A DNA stretch of 64,000 nucleotides from PGYR01 sp041595255 (GCA_041595255.1 JBFHKR010000001.1:53038-117037), one strand, 5' to 3'; shown: positions 1 to 9,282, numbered from the stretch's first letter. Numbers and translations are program-made. Notes: generated by a model from the sequence alone, not told the origin.

Positions 1-55
1 TTGTCATTTATTATTCTATACTTTAGAGTAATATAAAAAATGATTGCAATAAAAA

Positions 56-1933
56 TTGTTTCGATATCTTCTATTATTTATCATAATAACATACTCAGCT
101 AAATCTCAAGCTATATTTGAACCTATTTATTTTGTTCAAGATAGTAGCTATATAATTACTGGAACTAATAAATTTCAGAACATTTATAACTTTAGTGATG
201 AAATATTTGTAACTCAAAATGGCGAATATGGCCGTTTCTATGTATTGCAAAACTATTATGGTCAAGGCACTCCTCTTGCTAATAGTAGCTCATTCCAAGA
301 AACTCAAAAATTAAGACTTAACTATGAATATGAAGTTACCTCTGATTTATTCTTTGTAAATAAGAATAACTGGTTTATTTCTTCAAACACATTAAACTTT
401 GGTCAAAACAAACTTGAAAGATTAAATTTTCTTTTAGGTAGTAAATATTCATTTCTTCAAAACTCCTTTATGGAGGGAGGGTATGGGAAAGAACGCAATA
501 CAACTGTAGGTATAGAAACAATAGGTGACTATTATTATGCTAACTATTCAGTAAGTAATCTAGAATTAGAAGATCTTTATATAAATAGTCAAGGGTTTGC
601 AGATATAGTAAATTTAGATGATGGTAGAGTGAATAAAGATATAAACTTTAGATTAAGTGCTTTAAAGTCCTTTGATGAAAGAAGTTCAATATTCTTTGAT
701 ATAGGATTATTGAATCGTAATAGAGATAATCCAGAAATAAATCCAGGCTTAGTGGATATACCCATAAGACGGAGACAATCTGATAAAATACAGATGAGTA
801 CCAGTTTAAATTTCTATTTATCTGATAAAATTTCTAATATTATTTCGATAGGATTAAATAATGAACTTATTTCGAACAATTATCTTTCTAGCTATAATTC
901 CATCAATGAATCTAATTTTAAACGTGAAGTTGATATTTATAACTTTGATATATCAAATACACTAAACTACAGAGCTATTGACTTCAATCTATTTTCATAT
1001 ATAAATTATAATAGAACAAATGAAGATTACTCTGCTTTAAATATTTTAAACCTTCCAGCTAATCAATTCGAAATATATAGAAATGACCAAAACAGGCAAG
1101 ATAGAGTTGAATCATATTTTAATATGAAATTAAATAGTTTTATAAACCTTTCCAACAAAGATTCACTAAGTATAGGCACTGACTATAGGTTGCTTAGATA
1201 TGATACACCATCTGATAAAAATAATGATGACAGGGATGAGTTATCATTAGCAGGAGATATAGAGTATATTAGAAGAGTTTCTAATATACTTTCAATTGGT
1301 ATTCGCAATGAATTTAGATTCTTTCATTATGTGTATTTAAAATCACAGAGAAGTTCTTCGAATAATTGGAATAGAATTATTAAAATGGCTCCAACTATTA
1401 TTATTAAGTCTAATTATTTCTACTATAAACCTATATTAGGAATAAATGCCAATTATACAACTTATGATTTTGAAAATATAGTTACTGGAATAAATAGTTT
1501 TAGTTTTCGAGAAGTTTCATATCTAGATTCAATACAAATAAAGCTTGCTAATCAAACTTTCTTTGAAACTAAAAATGAAATGAGATATTCTGAAAGAGGG
1601 ATACTTTACTGGAATGTATTTGCAGAGCAACCTCAAAGATCTAATTTTGAGTTATTTTTGAGAGGAATTTTTATTAAAAGAACTGAATATTATATTGTTG
1701 GATGTGGATTAAGGTATTTTAAAAGAAAAGATATTCGCATAAGTGAGTTTATTTCACAAAATAATGTTATTTTAAACGACTTTGAATCATTAGCTCCAGA
1801 ATTGATTTTAGAATATATATTCGATTCGGGTAATTCTTTCAAATTAGATTTTTGGTACGAATTTCAATCTATAAATTTGATTAAAAAGAACGAATTGGTG
1901 AATTTTTATTTATCTACAAATATAAAGTTATGA
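56..1933 (+). CDS. putative outer-membrane beta-barrel protein, unknown family
   Basis: Product of 625 residues that I cannot assign to a named family. Residues 1-19 look like a signal peptide (short basic start, hydrophobic core, cleavage near SQA). The rest alternates polar and aromatic residues in short strands, rich in Asn, Tyr, Ser and Phe, as in outer-membrane beta-barrels of the Bacteroidota group. It ends in an amphipathic strand (FYLSTNIKL). The only start that keeps the signal peptide is a TTG at 56; the ATG at 40 is in another frame and soon stops. The stop overlaps the next gene by 4 bases (ATGA), so it is probably co-transcribed with the RsbW-like and NTPase genes that follow. 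An outer-membrane location is inference from composition. Confidence 0.6.
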   Translation: MFRYLLLFIIITYSAKSQAIFEPIYFVQDSSYIITGTNKFQNIYNFSDEIFVTQNGEYGRFYVLQNYYGQGTPLANSSSFQETQKLRLNYEYEVTSDLFFVNKNNWFISSNTLNFGQNKLERLNFLLGSKYSFLQNSFMEGGYGKERNTTVGIETIGDYYYANYSVSNLELEDLYINSQGFADIVNLDDGRVNKDINFRLSALKSFDERSSIFFDIGLLNRNRDNPEINPGLVDIPIRRRQSDKIQMSTSLNFYLSDKISNIISIGLNNELISNNYLSSYNSINESNFKREVDIYNFDISNTLNYRAIDFNLFSYINYNRTNEDYSALNILNLPANQFEIYRNDQNRQDRVESYFNMKLNSFINLSNKDSLSIGTDYRLLRYDTPSDKNNDDRDELSLAGDIEYIRRVSNILSIGIRNEFRFFHYVYLKSQRSSSNNWNRIIKMAPTIIIKSNYFYYKPILGINANYTTYDFENIVTGINSFSFREVSYLDSIQIKLANQTFFETKNEMRYSERGILYWNVFAEQPQRSNFELFLRGIFIKRTEYYIVGCGLRYFKRKDIRISEFISQNNVILNDFESLAPELILEYIFDSGNSFKLDFWYEFQSINLIKKNELVNFYLSTNIKL

Positions 1934-2334
1934 CGAAAGAACTATTAATATCTACCGACAACAATACTTTGGTAAAAGCTGAAGAATTCTTGAATGATTT
2001 TAGATCTGAGTATCTTATAGAGCTAGATAACAGTTTTATGAATATATTGATAGCATTTACTGAAGCAGTTAATAATGCTATATACCACGGCAATAAGAAA
2101 GATGAAAGTAAAAAAGTTCTGATTAAGTTAGAAAAGAATTCTAAGTATTTCGTTATTTATGTTCGCGATGAAGGAAATGGTTTTATTGAATCTGAAGTAC
2201 CAGACCCAACATTACCCGAAAATCTGCTAAAACAATCAGGTAGAGGTGTATTTTTGATTCGTAAATTAACAGATGAAGTGGATATTATAAGTACTAGTGG
2301 TGGGACTGAGGTCAAGATGGGGTTTAGACTATGA
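1930..2334 (+). CDS. RsbW/SpoIIAB-like ATP-binding protein (possible anti-sigma factor or serine kinase)
   Basis: Small (134 aa) single-domain protein with the GHKL/Bergerat ATP-binding fold (HATPase_c_2 type). The N-box is visible as EAVNNA (residues 45-50), the G1 box as DEGNGF (80-85) and the G2 box as SGRGVFLIRKL (103-113). This length and motif set is typical of RsbW/SpoIIAB anti-sigma factor kinases, which bind a sigma factor or phosphorylate an STAS-domain antagonist. No sigma factor, STAS protein or PP2C phosphatase lies next to it. It overlaps both neighbours by 4 bases (ATGA at each end), so translation is likely coupled to the barrel protein before it and the NTPase after it. The family call is firm; the partner is unknown. 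Confidence 0.85.
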   Translation: MTKELLISTDNNTLVKAEEFLNDFRSEYLIELDNSFMNILIAFTEAVNNAIYHGNKKDESKKVLIKLEKNSKYFVIYVRDEGNGFIESEVPDPTLPENLLKQSGRGVFLIRKLTDEVDIISTSGGTEVKMGFRL

Positions 2335-4433
2335 AATATGATAACAAAAGTGATATGTTGAGTCAACTTAAAAATATATTATCTCAAAGAGATAAATTTA
2401 AAATAATTAATATAAATGGAGAGTTTCTAACAGGTAAAACTTCTGCAATACAAGAATTAATAACAGATATAGAATTTATAAATCAATATAATGTATATAC
2501 TTATGTAAATGACTGGGAAAAGTACAATTATTTATTCGATATCACCTCTGATTTCTTTGAGAATTCTAATCTACAACACCCTGAATTTACTTTCAATGAA
2601 TCAAAATATTTTGTAAATAGTTTCTTTGATACATTAAGCACTTTAAATATATCAAATAAGGATTTATTCAATGAAGTGAATGAATATTTATTAATTGAGA
2701 ATAATTTAGAGCTTAATGAATCATTAAAAAAGAAAATAGAAGTTAGTGTAAAAAACGATCTGAAAAAAAATTTACTATTGTATTATTATGAGATAAGTAT
2801 AGAATGCTTAATAGCAGATTTACTTAACAATTTCTTTCCATTGAATAATCAGATTGAGTCACTATCAGATTATTTATTATCTAGAGAACCAATTAAAATA
2901 ATGCTAATATTTGATGATGCCCAATCTATTTCTTCGAAAATTGAAAAATGGTTCGAAGAATTCTTCTCATATTTGACAGCAAAAAGATTGGGTGATTTAT
3001 TACTTTATGACTACAAAGGTAAGGACTCTCAAATTAAGTTAGGGGAGTTTTTTACTATCGACTTGCTTTATATAAGTAGAAACAAATCAATAAAGATAGT
3101 TGGTAATGACATAAAAACAGATTATTTAGAATTGACTTATCCGAAGAATAAAGAATATATTGCAGATAATTCCGAATTGCCACCAGATTTAGATATTGAT
3201 GGTTTACCAATACTTGGGATTCCTTTGTTGGCTGAATATTATGTACAAATTGAGGAAGATAAAGACAATGCTACAGCCGTTTATGCTGTTAATCATCTTC
3301 TCAAGTATATTCCTGCAGAATTTCAAAGGTTGATAATATTCTCCTCAATATTTGAAGAATTTACACTTAAAGAAATAAACCTATTTGAAGAAATAAAAAT
3401 AAATGAAAATGATTTTAATAATCTGTTACCAAATTTAGATTTTATTACTAATTCAGATTATGGATTTAAAATTAATTCGAAAGAAAAAACTTTACTTTTC
3501 GCAGTTTATCAACTGATTTTTAATGATATAGATTCAATGCAATTAATAAATATTAGTAAAGCTTTGAAATCTAATTTTCCAAATTTTTCATATACTGAAT
3601 TCGAATTAATAAGAGAATTAGCATATTTTAAAAATTTTGATAAGACCTTCATGTTAGAACATTATTTTGATAATGATAAAAATCTAACACAGTTACTAGA
3701 AATTAGGAATGATTTCTTTATTAAAGATAAGTCTTTCTATTCCTTAAAAACAGAATATTCTCAAATATTAATGCAATATAATACTATAAGAGATAGTAAT
3801 ATTCGAAATGAGAAATTAAGTAGTATAGAAAATATATTTTTAAAATATAAAGATGAGATTGAAAAAAGAAACAAAGTATTGCAAGAAGATGTAATAAATG
3901 TAGGAAATGAAATAAAAGAGTTTCGTAAAGATAAAGAACAAATGGTAACTAAATCTGAAAGTTTAGGAAAAACCAGTATTTCTTTGCGTAATGAGATAAA
4001 TGAAATAGATAACGATCTTAAACCATTTATCCATCAGAATTCAAAACAAAAAAGCACGATAAACTTTATAGCATTGATAATATCTGTAGCAATTATATTC
4101 AATTCAGATAGGATTGCTGAATTGATATTCGGAAATTCATCAGACTTTGATTATATTATTGTTATAACTTTTATTTTACTTTTAGTTCTGTATGGGAATG
4201 GATTACTCAGGTATTTCAGAGTAAAGTTTAAATCAGAAGAGCTACATGCTCTAAAACAAAGTAAGAGTAATAAAGAAAAAGAATATGAGAAAATTACGAG
4301 TGAATTAGAAATACTTAATGCAGACATAAGAGCAAAGGAATCTAAAATAGAGGATTTAAATCGACATATAGAAAGGATGAATATTCAGATTTTTGAAAAT
4401 AAACAAAAGTTAGAAAGAAGTACTTTAAACTAA
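2331..4433 (+). CDS. large P-loop NTPase with coiled coils and a membrane hairpin
   Basis: Product of 700 aa. A Walker A motif (GEFLTGKTS, residues 30-38) starts an AAA/STAND-like NTPase domain. A Walker B strand (LIFDD, about 192-196) follows after an unusually long insert. The middle is helical with no obvious repeats. Residues of about 500-570 and 635-695 are Lys/Glu-rich coiled coils. Between them are two hydrophobic segments (about 578-596 and 606-624), probably a membrane hairpin that anchors the coiled coils to the inner membrane with both ends in the cytoplasm. Translation starts inside the end of the RsbW-like gene. I do not recognise a named family. A membrane-tethered switch or scaffold coupled to the RsbW-like protein is only a guess. 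Confidence 0.7.
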   Translation: MKYDNKSDMLSQLKNILSQRDKFKIININGEFLTGKTSAIQELITDIEFINQYNVYTYVNDWEKYNYLFDITSDFFENSNLQHPEFTFNESKYFVNSFFDTLSTLNISNKDLFNEVNEYLLIENNLELNESLKKKIEVSVKNDLKKNLLLYYYEISIECLIADLLNNFFPLNNQIESLSDYLLSREPIKIMLIFDDAQSISSKIEKWFEEFFSYLTAKRLGDLLLYDYKGKDSQIKLGEFFTIDLLYISRNKSIKIVGNDIKTDYLELTYPKNKEYIADNSELPPDLDIDGLPILGIPLLAEYYVQIEEDKDNATAVYAVNHLLKYIPAEFQRLIIFSSIFEEFTLKEINLFEEIKINENDFNNLLPNLDFITNSDYGFKINSKEKTLLFAVYQLIFNDIDSMQLINISKALKSNFPNFSYTEFELIRELAYFKNFDKTFMLEHYFDNDKNLTQLLEIRNDFFIKDKSFYSLKTEYSQILMQYNTIRDSNIRNEKLSSIENIFLKYKDEIEKRNKVLQEDVINVGNEIKEFRKDKEQMVTKSESLGKTSISLRNEINEIDNDLKPFIHQNSKQKSTINFIALIISVAIIFNSDRIAELIFGNSSDFDYIIVITFILLLVLYGNGLLRYFRVKFKSEELHALKQSKSNKEKEYEKITSELEILNADIRAKESKIEDLNRHIERMNIQIFENKQKLERSTLN

Positions 4434-5071
4434 GGGTACAATCTTTCTATTTCCCATTTATTAGACTTTAACTTATATTGAATTCTATCATGCAAACGGC
4501 TTTCTCTACCTTGCCAAAATTCGAATGATATTGGTTTTATCAAATATCCACCCCAATGTATAGGTCGTGGAGGATTGTCAGGGAATTTTGCTTTTAATTC
4601 AATTATCTTCGATTCGATTTCACTTTTAGAATTAAGTGGAGAGCTTTGATCCGATGCAATTGCACCAATCCTACTTTCATAAGGTCTTGAATAAAAATAT
4701 TTATCAGATTCTTCTGGAGATAATTTCTCAACATAGCCATTAATTCTTACTTGTCTTTCTAATTTATCCCAATAGAATAGCATAGAAGCATTAGGGTTTT
4801 CAGATAATTCTTTTCCTTTCTCACTCAAATAATTAGTAAAAAATTGAAATCCGTTTTCATCAAATGATTTAAGTAACACGATTCTAGAAGAAGGCATCAT
4901 ATCTATTCCACAAGTTGATAAATTAAATGCAGTTGGATCATAGAATAAATTAGACTTTATTGCAATTTCAAACCAGTCTTTGAACTGGTAAAATGGGGAA
5001 GAGTGGACATCACTTAAATCTAAAGAAAATTTCGTATATTCTTGTCTTATCTCAGATAAATTCTCAATCAT
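4430..5071 (-). CDS. pdxH: pyridoxamine 5'-phosphate oxidase
   Basis: FMN-dependent oxidase that makes pyridoxal 5'-phosphate from pyridoxine or pyridoxamine 5'-phosphate in the cytoplasm. The sequence has the typical PdxH order: SSRIVLLKSFDENGFQFFTNY in two halves near residues 60-80, then a YWDKLERQVRINGYVEKL-type strand, SRPYESRIGAIASDQS, and the C-terminal FWQGRESRLHDR motif. I start at 5071, which gives 213 aa, the usual family length. A longer start at 5143 would run 24 residues into the upstream gene with no PdxH similarity. It overlaps the class V PLP enzyme upstream by 8 bases, so a cofactor-making gene is coupled to a cofactor-using one. The 3' end meets the NTPase gene tail to tail with a 4-base overlap. 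Confidence 0.93.
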   Translation of the reverse strand: MIENLSEIRQEYTKFSLDLSDVHSSPFYQFKDWFEIAIKSNLFYDPTAFNLSTCGIDMMPSSRIVLLKSFDENGFQFFTNYLSEKGKELSENPNASMLFYWDKLERQVRINGYVEKLSPEESDKYFYSRPYESRIGAIASDQSSPLNSKSEIESKIIELKAKFPDNPPRPIHWGGYLIKPISFEFWQGRESRLHDRIQYKLKSNKWEIERLYP

Positions 5072-6485
5072 AGCTAAAATACTCTGATAATTTGAAGTCG
5101 TATCCCTTCGGTTCAAAAAGTCCTGTTGTATCGTCTGAAACATAATCTCCTATTACTTTACCATCTATTATATTTTTAATAGCTTGTATTAAATAGTCAA
5201 CTTCTTCAAATGTATTGTATATACCAAAACTAACTCGAATTGCTCCGGGTAAATCTACTTTACGTTTGCAAATAATATCATTTTTCAACTTTTGGGCAGT
5301 GTTTTCGTCTATATTCATTAGTTTAGCTATATAAGGATGGGTGCAAAAACAACCAGTTCGCACTCCAATTCCGTATTCATGCGCTAAAATTGAGCCTACA
5401 TAATTATAGTGCATATCTTTTAGATTGAATGCTATAACTCCTAATTTATCCTCGAGAGTGTCAAAATCTGTTTCTACAAGTAAATCTATTTCTGGAATTT
5501 CATCAAATTTCTTCAAAATGTACTTTGTTAACTCTAATTCATGTTCTGCAACATAATCCATACCATAATCATCTAATTGCTTACATGCTGCAGCCATTGC
5601 AATTCCACCTATAGTATTAGGAGAACCTGCTTCTTCTTTGAATGGAAGTGCTGCCCATACAGTTTCTAAATGGGTAACATATGCAGCCATACCTCCTCCT
5701 ACAAATTCGGGGTCACCTTCTTCGCATAAATCCCTAGGGCAAAGCAAAACACCAGAACCATATGGCGCATATAATTTATGAGAAGACATTACTAAAAAAT
5801 CAATATGTTGTGGATCGTCACATGGTTTCATATCTATTTTTCTATGAGGTGCAAGCTGAGCCGCATCTAAACAAAACTTAGCACCTACAGAATGGGCTAT
5901 CTCTGCTACTTCGTGATACGGATTTACGAATCCTGATACATTAGAAGCACCTGTAAGTGTAATTAGTTTTATTCTTTTACCATATTGTTTGATTTTGTTA
6001 TTTAGATCATTCATATCCAAATAACCTTTATCATCAACTGCAATATAGTCAACAAAATTATTTCTTCTCCAAGGTAAATCATTAGAATGATGTTCCATGC
6101 CAGATGACAATATGACATCACCTGGATTCAAACATATTCTATAACTCAACTTGTTAATCGCTTCAGTTGTGTTCTTAACAAATATTGTAATATATTGTTC
6201 TGGATCTGCATTTACAAACTTCGATACTATATCATGTGCTTGATCAAAAGCTTCAGTAGAAATAAAGGATTTTATGCCTTGACCTCTGTGAATTGCAGAA
6301 TAATAATCAATTGCTTCATTAACTTTATTTCTCACTGAAAGGAATGAAGGAGTGCTTGCCGCATTATCAAAAAAAGTATATTGACGCATAGTGCCATCTA
6401 ATAATCTCACTTTCTTATCTAAGCCAGCAATATTTTTCCTTATTTCATCAGTTTTATTACTAATTAACTCTTTTGTGCTAAGCAT
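5064..6485 (-). CDS. class V PLP-dependent aminotransferase / cysteine desulfurase-like (SufS-like)
   Basis: Protein of 473 aa of the class V aminotransferase fold. The PLP-binding lysine sits in SSHKLYAP (K237). Upstream are the GMEHHSNDLPW motif and the LDAAQLAPH Asp-Gln cofactor contacts. A cysteine in TGCFCTHPY (C379/C381) lies where cysteine desulfurases carry their persulfide cysteine. The motif differs from the classical SufS RxGHHCA form, so it may be a divergent desulfurase rather than SufS itself. The N-terminal ~30 residues and the C-terminal ~45 residues extend beyond a minimal domain. No sufBCD genes are in the window. It is followed by pdxH with an 8-base overlap, and gcvH upstream is separated from it by a terminator hairpin. 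Confidence 0.85.
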   Translation of the reverse strand: MLSTKELISNKTDEIRKNIAGLDKKVRLLDGTMRQYTFFDNAASTPSFLSVRNKVNEAIDYYSAIHRGQGIKSFISTEAFDQAHDIVSKFVNADPEQYITIFVKNTTEAINKLSYRICLNPGDVILSSGMEHHSNDLPWRRNNFVDYIAVDDKGYLDMNDLNNKIKQYGKRIKLITLTGASNVSGFVNPYHEVAEIAHSVGAKFCLDAAQLAPHRKIDMKPCDDPQHIDFLVMSSHKLYAPYGSGVLLCPRDLCEEGDPEFVGGGMAAYVTHLETVWAALPFKEEAGSPNTIGGIAMAAACKQLDDYGMDYVAEHELELTKYILKKFDEIPEIDLLVETDFDTLEDKLGVIAFNLKDMHYNYVGSILAHEYGIGVRTGCFCTHPYIAKLMNIDENTAQKLKNDIICKRKVDLPGAIRVSFGIYNTFEEVDYLIQAIKNIIDGKVIGDYVSDDTTGLFEPKGYDFKLSEYFSYD

Positions 6486-6494
6486 AAGTACCTC

Positions 6495-6525
6495 ATAAAA
6501 AAGGGCAATATTATTGCCCTATAAA
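6495..6525 (-). terminator. rho-independent terminator of gcvH
   Basis: An inverted repeat (agggcaat at 6502-6509, attgccct at 6513-6520, 3-base loop) is followed on the minus strand by a run of T. It lies just after the gcvH stop codon and before the SufS-like gene, so gcvH probably ends its own transcript here. Confidence 0.75.
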
Positions 6526-6531
6526 TTAAAT

Positions 6532-6909
6532 TTAGTGTCCTATTGATTCTTTATATGAACTAGCGTCCATTAATTCATCTAATTCATTTGAATCAGATAA
6601 TTCTATTTTTACTATCCATCCATCTCCGTAAGCGTCATTATTAACAACTTCAGGATTGTCATTAAGACTAGTATTTATTTCGGTTATAGTTCCAGATATA
6701 GGCGAGTACATATCTGCAACAGTTTTTACTGCTTCAATCGTACCTATTGTATCTCCTTTTGAAACAGTTCCATCCATTTCTATATCAATGTAAACAACAT
6801 CGCCTAACTCACTTGCAGCGTGATCTGTTACACCAACAGTTGCTATATTTCCTTCTACTCTGACCCACTCGTGATCATCAGTATATTTCAAATCTTCTGG
6901 GAAGTTCAT
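6532..6909 (-). CDS. gcvH: glycine cleavage system H protein
   Basis: Lipoyl carrier protein of the glycine cleavage system, which shuttles the aminomethyl group between the P, T and L proteins. The lipoylated lysine is in the motif GTIEAVKTVADMYSP (K62 with the start used here). The TDDHEWV start of the fold is near residues 10-16 and the NPEVVNNDAYGDGW motif is near the end. I start at 6909 (125 aa, normal length) because a clear AAGGAG ribosome-binding site lies 5-6 bases upstream; the longer start at 6942 lacks family similarity. No gcvP, gcvT or lpd genes are nearby. A TAnnTTTG promoter box lies about 30 bases upstream, and a hairpin terminator follows the gene. Confidence 0.95.
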   Translation of the reverse strand: MNFPEDLKYTDDHEWVRVEGNIATVGVTDHAASELGDVVYIDIEMDGTVSKGDTIGTIEAVKTVADMYSPISGTITEINTSLNDNPEVVNNDAYGDGWIVKIELSDSNELDELMDASSYKESIGH

Positions 6910-6939
6910 CTTTTCTCCTTTTAATAAAAATTGGTTCCA

Positions 6940-6947
6940 CAAATATA
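6940..6947 (-). promoter_or_regulatory. candidate Bacteroidota-type -7 box of gcvH
   Basis: On the minus strand this reads TATATTTG, matching TAnnTTTG, the -7 consensus of Bacteroidota housekeeping promoters. It sits about 31 bases before the gcvH start and in front of the Shine-Dalgarno. The -33 element is not clear. Confidence 0.4.
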
Positions 6948-7010
6948 AAGAATTTACTAAAATTTTCTTACCTTAATATATTGATTTGTTCAAAACACCA
7001 AAAAGTTCTT

Positions 7011-7232
7011 ATGATTTCAAAATTTGTCGAACACCCCAATGATTTAGGAGAGTCTTATTTTACTCATTTCAGTAAGGCATGTAGTTTCGGTTTTAAAATG
7101 TTGAAATTATCATTTATTTGTTTTTCTCATGCTGTTTTGCCTTGGACTTTCGAAAAGAAAGCTTCTGAAGAGATTATTGATATGGCAGAAGAAATGGAAG
7201 AAAGACGTGAGTTAGCTGAATGTGAAGATTAA
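7011..7232 (+). CDS. DUF6356 family small protein
   Basis: Small protein (73 aa) that matches what I know of the DUF6356 pattern: a FVEHPNDLGESYFTHF-like start, a SFGFKM stretch, then FSHAVLPWTFEKKAS, then a charged helical tail (EEMEERRELAE). The central segment is hydrophobic and could associate with the membrane. The function of the family is unknown. I use the ATG at 7011 because it places the conserved HPNDLGES motif close to the N-terminus; a TTG at 6981 would add ten residues without support. It is divergent from gcvH and convergent with accC, with a two-way terminator between. Confidence 0.7.
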   Translation: MISKFVEHPNDLGESYFTHFSKACSFGFKMLKLSFICFSHAVLPWTFEKKASEEIIDMAEEMEERRELAECED

Positions 7233-7324
7233 TTCCAATAGCACTCTATTTATATTCTCAATTATTAGTTTGCGGATTTGTTTATTAGATAATTCAAAAC
7301 GATAATCAAGAATTAATATAAATA

Positions 7325-7372
7325 AATAAAAAAAGCCGAATCTTATAAAAATCCGGCTTAATCATTTTTTAA
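7325..7372. terminator. bidirectional terminator between the DUF6356 gene and accC
   Basis: Stem aagccg (7334-7339) pairs with cggctt (7355-7360), extended by near-complementary bases. A-rich sequence lies on the left and T-rich sequence on the right, giving a U-tract on either strand. It sits between two convergent genes and probably ends both transcripts. Confidence 0.7.
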
Positions 7373-7386
7373 AGAGTTTTTTCTTT

Positions 7387-8736
7387 TTAGTCTCTCAGTT
7401 CCATCCAATTGTGACGTTCTAAATATTTCGTGTCTATATTACCAGAAATGAAATCTTCATTGTCCATCATCCATCTGTGGAAAGGAATAGTAGTTTTAAT
7501 ACCCTCTATCACCATTTCGTCCAATGCTCTTCTCATTTTTGCAATTGCTTCATCTCTAGTTGGTGCAAAAGTGATAAGTTTTGCAATCATTGAATCATAG
7601 AATGGAGGTACTTTATATCCCTGATAAACATGTGAATCAACTCTAATCCCTCTTCCACCAGGGAAATGCAAACTTGTTATTTCACCAGGAGTAGGTCTAA
7701 ATCCATTCTCGGGATCTTCTGCATTAATTCGACATTCTATACTATGATAAACTGGTTTCTTCTCTTTTAATGTTAGTTTCGATCCGCCAGCAACTCTAAT
7801 TTGTTCTTGTATCAAATCTATAGCAAGTGACTCTTCAGTAACTGGGTGTTCTACTTGAATTCGGGTATTCATTTCCATAAAGAAGAAGTTCATATCTTTG
7901 TCAACTAAATACTCAATAGTACCAGGTCCCACATAGTTAACTGCTTTTCCACCTTCCACTGAAACTTTACCCATTTCATCTCTAAGCTTTTGACTAAGAA
8001 CTGGGGAAGGTACCTCTTCAATTAGTTTTTGGTGTCTTCTTTGGATTGAACATTCACGTTCATTCAAATGAATTACATTACCAAATTTATCACCCATAAT
8101 TTGAATCTCAATATGTCGAGATCCAATAACAAGTTTTTCTAAGTATAAATCTGGGTCATTGAAAGAAACAGCAGCTTCGTTTGACGCTGTTTTATATGCA
8201 TTCTCAAAGTCACTCTCTTTTTCAACTATTCTCATCCCTTTACCACCGCCACCTGAAACAGCTTTCAATAAAACTGGATATCCGATACGAGCGGCAACTT
8301 TTTTCCCGTCTTCAATGCTTTTTAATATACCATCACTACCTGGTACAACGGGAACACCAGCAGCTTTCATAGTATCTTTTGCAACTGATTTATTACCCAT
8401 TTTAGAAATAGCTTCTGCACTTGGGCCAACAAATGTGATTCCGTGTTCATTACATATATTTACAAAGTCAGCTTTTTCAGAAAGAAAACCATATCCGGGA
8501 TGAATCGCATCGGCGTTAGTTACTTCTGCCGCAGCTATTATCGAAGGTATATGTAAATAGCTTTCTTTACTAGAAGCAGGTCCTATACAAACAGCTTCGT
8601 CAGCAAACTTAGTATGCAAAGAAAATCTATCTGCCTCAGAATAAACAGCTACTGTTTGTATTCCCATCTCTTTACAAGCTCGGATGATTCTCAGTGCTAT
8701 TTCACCACGATTGGCAATTAGTAATTTTTTTATCAT
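7387..8736 (-). CDS. accC: acetyl-CoA carboxylase, biotin carboxylase subunit
   Basis: ATP-grasp enzyme that carboxylates the biotin on AccB, the first half-reaction of malonyl-CoA synthesis. Its 449 aa is the standard length. Visible are the N-terminal IANRGEIALRIIRA motif, the GYGFLSE segment, the glycine-rich ATP loop SGGGGKGMR, the catalytic EMNTRIQVEHPVTE region and a C-terminal biotin carboxylase domain. It starts 6 bases after accB ends, so accB-accC form one transcript, with efp upstream as seen in many bacteria. A hairpin terminator follows. The carboxyltransferase genes accA and accD are not in this window. Confidence 0.96.
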   Translation of the reverse strand: MIKKLLIANRGEIALRIIRACKEMGIQTVAVYSEADRFSLHTKFADEAVCIGPASSKESYLHIPSIIAAAEVTNADAIHPGYGFLSEKADFVNICNEHGITFVGPSAEAISKMGNKSVAKDTMKAAGVPVVPGSDGILKSIEDGKKVAARIGYPVLLKAVSGGGGKGMRIVEKESDFENAYKTASNEAAVSFNDPDLYLEKLVIGSRHIEIQIMGDKFGNVIHLNERECSIQRRHQKLIEEVPSPVLSQKLRDEMGKVSVEGGKAVNYVGPGTIEYLVDKDMNFFFMEMNTRIQVEHPVTEESLAIDLIQEQIRVAGGSKLTLKEKKPVYHSIECRINAEDPENGFRPTPGEITSLHFPGGRGIRVDSHVYQGYKVPPFYDSMIAKLITFAPTRDEAIAKMRRALDEMVIEGIKTTIPFHRWMMDNEDFISGNIDTKYLERHNWMELRD

Positions 8737-8742
8737 TATATA

Positions 8743-9246
8743 TTAGTTTGGTTTTATGTGAAATAAAACTTGATTGTACTCTACTGCTTCAGTATCATTT
8801 GTTAATATTTTTACTATTTCACCATCAATGTCAGATTCTATTTCATTCATTAATTTCATTGCTTCAACTATGCAAAGAGTTTGTCCTTTCTTTACTTTCT
8901 GACCAACTTTGACGAAGTCATCAGAATCAGGTGAAGGTGCTCCATAGTAAGTACCTACCATTGGTGCCTTTATTTCATGCAATCCTGAAGCTACATCAAC
9001 CTTTGGTTCTGAAGTAGATGTTTGTGGTTGAGGTATAGGAGCAGTTTGCACTTGCTGTGGTTGTGGTTGATAGTTTTGATTCGATGGTAATGCACCAGTA
9101 AGATTAAAAATTGGAGCATTTCCACTAACCTTATCTTCTTTATTTTTAGAAATCTTGAGTTTTATTCCTTTCTCTTCTATTTCCAAATCTTCTGCAGTAC
9201 TATCATCAAAGATTTTTAATAATTTCTTTAAGTATTGCAAATCCAT
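8743..9246 (-). CDS. accB: acetyl-CoA carboxylase, biotin carboxyl carrier protein
   Basis: Biotin carrier of acetyl-CoA carboxylase, 167 aa. The N-terminal ~35 residues form the usual helical segment (MDLQYLKKLLKIFDDS). A flexible linker rich in Pro and Gln runs through residues 54-80. The C-terminal biotinyl domain carries the biotin lysine in EAMKLMNE (K131). It lies just upstream of accC on the same strand and downstream of efp, from which it is separated by a terminator, so it probably has its own promoter in the 9247-9287 stretch. Confidence 0.95.
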   Translation of the reverse strand: MDLQYLKKLLKIFDDSTAEDLEIEEKGIKLKISKNKEDKVSGNAPIFNLTGALPSNQNYQPQPQQVQTAPIPQPQTSTSEPKVDVASGLHEIKAPMVGTYYGAPSPDSDDFVKVGQKVKKGQTLCIVEAMKLMNEIESDIDGEIVKILTNDTEAVEYNQVLFHIKPN

Positions 9247-9282
9247 AATTTCCCTTCGGATAAGTTTTTAAAATTAAAACAT

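Noticed and set aside
40..102. Short reading frame starting at the ATG at 40
   Set aside because: It stops after about 20 codons and is in a different frame from the long barrel gene, which has a signal peptide when read from the TTG at 56.
5072..5143. Longer start for pdxH
   Set aside because: The extra 24 residues overlap the end of the class V PLP enzyme gene and do not fit the PdxH family; the ATG at 5071 gives the standard length.
8159..8503. Open frame opposite accC
   Set aside because: It lies fully within the accC coding sequence on the other strand and shows no protein-like features beyond the shadow of the conserved gene.
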